Source: Euryarchaeota archaeon UBA438
GTDB taxonomy: Archaea; Thermoplasmatota; Poseidoniia; Poseidoniales; Thalassarchaeaceae
Assembly (NCBI GenBank): GCA_002504435.1
Contig: DAQP01000053.1
Location: 25,542 to 36,902 of the forward strand
Reading direction: 5' to 3'
Length of the DNA stretch: 11,361 bases
A model generated the notes under the pieces. The model was given only the letters and a program-made list of their open reading frames with translations. It was not told where the DNA came from and ran no database searches. Within the stretch, counting starts at the first letter, position 1; each line of letters starts with the position of its first letter. Position numbers and translations under genes: made by a program. Below are positions 6,777 through 11,361 of this stretch, piece by piece.

Positions 6777-8932
6777 GAGGCCAATATGACTCTCTTTCGA
6801 ATGGAGTTCCATCCCTGTACGGAGACCCTCATGACTCCCTCATGTCCTGCTTTGTAGGTGCTCGGATCAGCAGAAGATGGGAGCCTGATCTCGGACTCGC
6901 AGGAGAATGAGGGGCTTCCAACGGGGGAAACTTCAGCAATCAACGTGCTACCCCCCCTGTATTCCTCCGAAAGCCCGATTCCGAAGGTCTTCTCCACGGA
7001 CATCACTTCGAGGGAAACCTCGAACCAAGAGCCCCCATGGGTTTCAACGAGGCGTTTCTGATCAGACAACAATCTCGCTTCAGAGAATGACCTAACCACT
7101 TCAGAGAATGGGTCTTGATCGGTGGCCTCTGTAGTAGGTTCCGATGGTGGCTCCGGGGCGACGTCCTCGAACCCAAGTGGAGGGGGTGGCGGGGACTTTG
7201 CGGGGACTTGGGAGGGGGCTTGCTCAAGCGCTGCGGCTTGGGTACGTTCTGCTTCATTGGGGGCAATGGTTTCTTCCTGCTCACCGGGCGAATCATCCGA
7301 GACTACCGCATCGTCATCGGTATCGCCCCCATAGGAAGGGGCTGTCCCCCTTGTGGCGGACGAAAGGGCCGCGGCCGCTATTCCTGCCGCGGCAACTCCA
7401 GCTGCTACTGTCTCGGGAGGAGGGAGTTTTGCGACCATCGTTGCTTGGTAGGCATCCGCTCTTGCATCCCAGATTCTTCTTGCCGGTGATTGCAGTGAGA
7501 AGGGGAGGCTGGAAATCTTCTGCTCTATCTCGGCATCCGCCTTGTTTCTCCCCGCCTCTATCGCCTCGATGCTGCTTGACTGGGGGTCAATAGAAGCCAG
7601 GATGTCGGAGAACTGGCCAGTGACGCTATCCAGTGTGATCTCCTCTACGAACTCGAACCTGGATTGGGCGATCATTTCGTAGCCGTTGTTCGCGAACAGT
7701 CTCGCTTGGTACATGCCAATGTTTTCCGATCTTCTTTCGGACGGTTGGAAAGTAATGTTGCCTCCGGATATCGGAGCACTGGGCGGTGTTTGCTCGCCAT
7801 TGAGATACTTCCACCAACCATTGTGATTCTCATGTGCTCCCCCTTCCCCGTATATTCCCACCCAGGCAGTATTTTCATCTGCTCCAGTGAAGGAAATTTC
7901 TAGCGGGCCATCGATAGGCACACTGTCGCCACTGACGACGGTGATGGAAGGCTGGGGAGCGGTTTCGATGCCGCTAACAGTGAATGCAACATATGCCATC
8001 TCGTTACCGTTGTTATCCGTATCATGCAACCTCAGCGTCCATTCGCCAGGCCCCGGGTTGGGGAGGCTAGCCTCACCCGTCGTCTTCCCATGGAGGTGCA
8101 CGAAACTGGTATCGTGCATATCATTGACAGCCTCATCCCCATGGGGGATTCCAGAGGGAATAATCCCGATCCATGCGTCTCCAGGCAACTGGGGGACCCT
8201 GAAGCGGAAGGTGATTTCTTCCGAGCTTGAGAAGGCCGCCTTCGAGATATTGATCTCCGGGTTGCTCACTGCCTGATCTTGCGGTGGAATTGGTTCCGAC
8301 GCACTTGGCCCTGGTGTACTTGGGCCTGAGGCGGAGCTGATAGTGATCTTTCCGACGCCCACCCATCTCCTATGGCCGAGGGGCAATCCCCCGGAGCTCG
8401 GCACGCGTGTCCAGCCACCTCTGTACCAGTCATTGCTACCATCCTGGTCCCTGTCATCTAGGCTCCATGAGGGAGCACCTCCCGAGCCGGCGTTGTAGTA
8501 GTAAAGAACGGCTCCTTCAGAATTCCTGAACGAAGGCTTCCCATTGACTTCATGCTGTGGAATATACTCGCCATTGTATAGGGGGTTGGGGTGATCACTG
8601 ACGGTGATTCCGGAACCCTCCGAGTACTCCTCATTCGCGTTTGACTCGACCAGAGAGATTACTTCTGAGAGGCTCAGAGAGCCGTCTCCATCTGAGTCGA
8701 GAGCGCCCACAATTGCCCTCACAATTGCCTCGGGAGCTGACTGCCCAGTGATGGAAGTTAGAGCCGCCGAAAACTCATCTAGGCTCAATGACCCATTGCC
8801 ATCAATATCATATTTTGAGAATAGAGACTCTGCTGAGATTCCCCTTGAAACAAACAGGGTCTGGAGATTCTTAATGGCCACTGCTTCTAATCCAGCGCTC
8901 ACGCGAATGCCTCGGGCCATGACGGGAGACAT
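6773..8932 (-). CDS. Large EF-hand multidomain protein with tandem beta-sandwich-like modules, function unknown
   Basis: A 719-residue protein from ATG 8932 (715 from ATG 8920). Two perfect EF-hand loops lie at residues 42-53 (DIDGNGSLSLDE) and 79-90 (DSDGDGSLSLSE), so the N-terminus should bind Ca2+. A Tyr/Trp-rich module (about 112-197) contains NGEY, LYYY and an Asp-rich WSLDDRDQDG stretch. Two related modules follow (about 226-320 and 328-430), each with a W-(I/V)-G-I strand and ending in a G-x-(W/Y)...RL...NNG.EM...F.V pattern. Next come a helical, charged part (435-500), an Ala-rich segment (about 509-525), an acidic and Pro-rich linker (530-610) and a beta-rich C-terminal domain. No N-terminal signal peptide is visible; the Ala-rich stretch is only weakly membrane-like. 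It lies 51 bases after gcvT on the same strand. Role unknown; calcium-dependent binding or scaffolding is inference. Confidence 0.88.
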   Translation of the reverse strand: MSPVMARGIRVSAGLEAVAIKNLQTLFVSRGISAESLFSKYDIDGNGSLSLDEFSAALTSITGQSAPEAIVRAIVGALDSDGDGSLSLSEVISLVESNANEEYSEGSGITVSDHPNPLYNGEYIPQHEVNGKPSFRNSEGAVLYYYNAGSGGAPSWSLDDRDQDGSNDWYRGGWTRVPSSGGLPLGHRRWVGVGKITISSASGPSTPGPSASEPIPPQDQAVSNPEINISKAAFSSSEEITFRFRVPQLPGDAWIGIIPSGIPHGDEAVNDMHDTSFVHLHGKTTGEASLPNPGPGEWTLRLHDTDNNGNEMAYVAFTVSGIETAPQPSITVVSGDSVPIDGPLEISFTGADENTAWVGIYGEGGAHENHNGWWKYLNGEQTPPSAPISGGNITFQPSERRSENIGMYQARLFANNGYEMIAQSRFEFVEEITLDSVTGQFSDILASIDPQSSSIEAIEAGRNKADAEIEQKISSLPFSLQSPARRIWDARADAYQATMVAKLPPPETVAAGVAAAGIAAAALSSATRGTAPSYGGDTDDDAVVSDDSPGEQEETIAPNEAERTQAAALEQAPSQVPAKSPPPPPLGFEDVAPEPPSEPTTEATDQDPFSEVVRSFSEARLLSDQKRLVETHGGSWFEVSLEVMSVEKTFGIGLSEEYRGGSTLIAEVSPVGSPSFSCESEIRLPSSADPSTYKAGHEGVMRVSVQGWNSIRKRVILAS

Positions 8933-8983
8933 TCAGCAATGAGGTTTGTCACGGCAACATGCGAATTACGCGTTCTGAGGCTG

Positions 8984-10138
8984 TCATCGCTTGAAAGGTG
9001 GCCTTACTATCTTAGCCCTAACTCTACGCCTACGACTTGCTTGAATCCAAACATCGTCACCGACGACCATTCCAGTGACATAGGCCATGGCGATTCCCGT
9101 ACCGCCCATTGAGGGTGAAGGCGCTCCACTGGTCACATAACCAATCAACTGGGCGTCCTCCGTAGGCCCATCCAGCACACTATGTCCGGGCCTAGGCGAT
9201 GGGCCCCTCTCCTGACACAATAGTGCATGCCAACGTTCATTGCCCTCTAAGGAAGAGGCGAGTCTGTCTCGGCCAATGAAATCATGGTCCATGCTTAATC
9301 CGAAGGGGACGGCGGTCTCGACAGTGTCCCTGGCAAGGAAATCCTCCGGAAGTCCAAAATCTGGAGTTTCTCCGAGACCAGGCCAGAGGAAATCCTGGCC
9401 CGAAAGGAGGTATCCCATCTCCAACCTCAAAGTGTCGCGAGCACCTAGTCCAACGGGGACAATCCCCTCCTCTGAGCCAATCTCCAGCAAGGCTGACCAA
9501 AGCTTGGGCGCATGCTCGTTGGGGACAAAGATCTCCACTCCGGACTCCCCTGTGTACCCCGTACCCTGGATCCACCCCGTGATTCCGAGATCATTCTCTG
9601 CTATCTCTTGGCATCGAAATCTTCCAACGGCGTTTTTACCTCCCAATGTGTCGTGAATTATCTTGGCAGAATTGGGGCCCTGCAACGCCAATATGCTAGT
9701 CTTGCTAGAGAGGTCTTCCAGGGCGATGGAACCGTCCGACGGCAGAAGGGAAGAAAGCCACTCAAACATAGTTTCGACCATGGATGCATTGGGGACTCCC
9801 AGGACCTCATTATCCTCTTTGACTCCAAAAATCATATCATCGATAATGTTGCCCTTTGGATCCAAGAAATGGGTGTATCCACACCTCCCACTTGCGAAGT
9901 TCAAAAACTCCTGGGTGCCAACAGACTGTAGCCATGACAAGACACCACTGCCGTGGAAACGGAAAAATCCCATGTGGGAGACATCGAAAAGCCCGGCGGA
10001 GTTTCGAGTTGCCAGATGCTCTTCCTGGATCGACGTGTACCATATCGGCAGTTCAAAGCCGTGGAAGTCGACGATGTTTGCTCCCGACTCAATATGCTGC
10101 TCAAATAGAGCGGTCCGGACAGGGGGCATGCTTCCCAT
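8984..10138 (-). CDS. gcvT: Aminomethyltransferase, T protein of the glycine cleavage system
   Basis: This 384-residue folate-dependent enzyme releases ammonia from the H-protein aminomethyl arm and forms 5,10-methylene-tetrahydrofolate. Family features are the RTALFEQHIESGA N-terminus, DFHGFELPIWY, GLFDVSHMG (49-57), GNIIDDMI (about 96-103, holding the conserved folate-activating Asp), ALQGPNS, GYTGESGVEIFVP, GLGARDTLRLEMGYLLSGQD, DFIGR and a C-terminal RRRVRAKIVRPPF. Between GQD and DFIGR the segment is roughly 13 residues longer than in E. coli GcvT. The frame continues to an ATG at 10195, but those extra 19 residues are hydrophobic and not family-like. ATG 10138 lies ~27 bases from a promoter-like octamer; ATG 10129 is also possible. 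It is divergent from tfb. Confidence 0.95.
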   Translation of the reverse strand: MGSMPPVRTALFEQHIESGANIVDFHGFELPIWYTSIQEEHLATRNSAGLFDVSHMGFFRFHGSGVLSWLQSVGTQEFLNFASGRCGYTHFLDPKGNIIDDMIFGVKEDNEVLGVPNASMVETMFEWLSSLLPSDGSIALEDLSSKTSILALQGPNSAKIIHDTLGGKNAVGRFRCQEIAENDLGITGWIQGTGYTGESGVEIFVPNEHAPKLWSALLEIGSEEGIVPVGLGARDTLRLEMGYLLSGQDFLWPGLGETPDFGLPEDFLARDTVETAVPFGLSMDHDFIGRDRLASSLEGNERWHALLCQERGPSPRPGHSVLDGPTEDAQLIGYVTSGAPSPSMGGTGIAMAYVTGMVVGDDVWIQASRRRRVRAKIVRPPFKR

Positions 10139-10253
10139 GGAGATAGCGAGTAGAGGAGATGCAATAAGTTTCGGGAGTGCATAATACGATGACAATGACT
10201 CATTCTGTGGCTCGTTTTAATGATCACATGAAAGTAAACATCAATTAGAAAGA
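10139..10253. other. Divergent gcvT/tfb spacer
   Basis: No gene is supportable here. The half nearest tfb is AT-rich and carries the tfb TATA box at its edge; the half nearest gcvT carries the CTTATTGC element. I see no long inverted repeat that would mark an operator. Confidence 0.6.
10161..10168 (-). promoter_or_regulatory. Possible promoter element of gcvT
   Basis: On the minus strand CTTATTGC lies about 27 bases before ATG 10138, the spacing expected for a TATA element with a leaderless message. The octamer is identical to the one before the SDR-like gene. Confidence 0.33.
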
Positions 10254-10261
10254 TTTAAATA
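10254..10261 (+). promoter_or_regulatory. TATA box of the tfb gene
   Basis: TTTAAATA is a consensus archaeal TATA box, directly preceded by the purine-rich GAAAGA, which fits a BRE. A start site ~25 bases downstream (near 10283) would give a leader of about 14 bases before the ATG at 10297. This is the strongest promoter match in the window. It raises the possibility that TFB acts on its own promoter, which is inference. Confidence 0.75.
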
Positions 10262-10296
10262 ATAAGGTCGTCACTATACAACTGCGAGTTGAGAAG

Positions 10297-11322
10297 ATGG
10301 AAAGGGACACTGCGAAGCAAGCCGGAAAGAAAATGGAACCCTCTAGCAAAACTGCTAGAAGGCGTTCCATTGTTCCATCGAGGCGGCCTTCTAGGAGCAG
10401 GGGGACTGAGTCAGTTACTGGGCCTTGCAAGGTCTGCGGCTCAAACTCATGGGACAATGATGACATCAGAGGGGAGACGTCATGTTCGGACTGCGGGTAC
10501 GTTGCTGCTGAGAATATGATCGACCCTGGCGCAGAGTGGACCAACCATTCAGGAGGGGACGATAGAAGCAGGGTTGGGGCTCCTACTACGCTCACACTTT
10601 CCGACAAGGGACTATCGACTGAAATCAGACGATCCGACCTAACCTCTGGTTCAGCCAAGAGGCATGGGATGTCTGGCAAGGCACTTCGAGACTGGAGGAG
10701 GAGGCAGCGAATTGACCAGAGAAGCAAAACACGGGATAGCCGTAGCAGGAACTTGTCCAGGGCCATGCAGTTCATCAGGGACAGAGGGGACCTCCCCCCT
10801 CAGATTGAGCAACAGGCCGCAGGACTGTACAGGCATGCTGTGGAAAGGGGACTCGTGACTGGAAGGAGTATTCGAGGAGTTTCTGCCGCCTGCGTATATG
10901 TTGCAGCCAGGGAGGCGGAGATCCCTCGTAAAATAGAAGAGGTTGCGGAGGCCTTTGACATGACGAAGGATGTTGAAGTCAAGGAGCTCAAGAGAACCAT
11001 TAGGCTCGTAGCAAGAACCCTGGGGGCGCATCACATTACTGGACCGGAAGAATACTTTGAGAAGTTCCACTCTGACCTCGGCTTGCCCCCCGTTGTACTT
11101 GGGAACGTGAGAGAGAAATGGGATTTGGTGAAAGATGACCTTTCGTGGCAAGGAAAGAAGCCCTCTGGCATTGCGGGTGTACTCCTATACAAATCATCCC
11201 AAGAAAGTAGCTCCCCTAGGACCCAGAGCGACGTCTGCAAGGTTGCTGGGATCAGCGAAGTAACTCTCAGGGGCCTTCTCAAGATTCTCAATCAGATGCT
11301 GGAAATCAGAGAGAACCAATAG
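10297..11322 (+). CDS. tfb: Transcription initiation factor B (TFB, TFIIB homologue)
   Basis: A 341-residue archaeal basal transcription factor that binds the TBP-TATA complex and BRE and recruits RNA polymerase. The zinc ribbon uses CKVC (Cys44, Cys47) and CSDC (Cys63, Cys66). The reader/linker region (about 78-110) has the family's RSRVGAP-TT...DKGLSTEI pattern. Two cyclin-like core repeats follow, roughly 130-220 and 228-335; the first contains SIRGVSAACVYVAARE and the second KPSGIAGVLLYKSSQ. The ~43 residues before the first Cys are unusually long and rich in Lys/Arg/Ser; most TFBs have about ten there. ATG 10333 (Met13) is an alternative start, but the TATA spacing favours 10297. Marine Group II genomes often carry several TFB genes, so this may be one paralogue. 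No partner gene is visible downstream. Confidence 0.95.
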   Translation: MERDTAKQAGKKMEPSSKTARRRSIVPSRRPSRSRGTESVTGPCKVCGSNSWDNDDIRGETSCSDCGYVAAENMIDPGAEWTNHSGGDDRSRVGAPTTLTLSDKGLSTEIRRSDLTSGSAKRHGMSGKALRDWRRRQRIDQRSKTRDSRSRNLSRAMQFIRDRGDLPPQIEQQAAGLYRHAVERGLVTGRSIRGVSAACVYVAAREAEIPRKIEEVAEAFDMTKDVEVKELKRTIRLVARTLGAHHITGPEEYFEKFHSDLGLPPVVLGNVREKWDLVKDDLSWQGKKPSGIAGVLLYKSSQESSSPRTQSDVCKVAGISEVTLRGLLKILNQMLEIRENQ

Positions 11323-11361
11323 CCCTGGTTTGGCAAATAATGGTGGACGCTGGGGGATTTG

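Noticed and set aside
7115..7593. Plus-strand open frames opposite the Pro/Ala-rich linker of the EF-hand protein
   Set aside because: Their Arg/Gly/Cys-rich composition is what the complement of a low-complexity linker gives; no start site or domain pattern supports them.
10139..10195. Longer gcvT with start at 10195
   Set aside because: The extra residues are hydrophobic and absent from the family, and the promoter-like octamer would fall within them.
11340..11361. ATG at 11340 starting an open frame to the window edge
   Set aside because: Only seven codons are visible, with no promoter or recognisable sequence, so a gene cannot be supported.

Overview
The window most likely comes from a marine planktonic archaeon of the Marine Group II / Poseidoniales type (Euryarchaeota). 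That placement is inference. It rests on a transcription factor B gene with a textbook archaeal TATA box, a GMP synthase split so that the ATPase subunit is its own gene, an archaeal-style PurE sequence, a two-subunit glycine decarboxylase, and a surface protein with Asp/Gly-rich calcium-binding repeats ending in a PGF-CTERM-like sorting tail. Nothing in the window looks like an insertion sequence, phage or CRISPR, and no gene is visibly broken. All gaps between genes are short; the longest is the divergent gcvT/tfb spacer of about 160 bases.

Layout from left to right. Bases 2-454 (+) are the C-terminal end of a secreted, membrane-anchored, Asp-rich surface protein. Its stop codon directly abuts the 3' end of a tRNA-Asn(GTT) gene on the minus strand. 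A minus-strand gene string then reads from right to left: gcvPA and gcvPB (glycine decarboxylase subunits, ATGA overlap), a four-helix membrane protein of unknown function, purE, and the GMP synthase ATPase subunit (GTGA overlap option with purE), ending just before the tRNA. To the right of gcvPA a divergent plus-strand gene encodes an SDR/epimerase-fold protein lacking the usual catalytic residues. It meets tail to tail, with a 4-base overlap, a large minus-strand EF-hand multidomain protein. Upstream of that protein on the same strand is gcvT. Divergent from gcvT is a TFB gene on the plus strand.

Functionally the window joins the glycine cleavage system (T protein and both P subunits; H and L proteins are not here) with purine synthesis (PurE step and the last step to GMP). 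Glycine cleavage yields 5,10-methylene-tetrahydrofolate, and purine synthesis consumes one-carbon units and glycine, so co-transcription is metabolically sensible. The most unusual items are the EF-hand protein with two related beta-sandwich-like modules lying between gcvT and gcvPA, the apparently non-catalytic SDR protein beside it, a PurE whose second active-site histidine is alanine, and a TFB with a long basic N-terminal extension.
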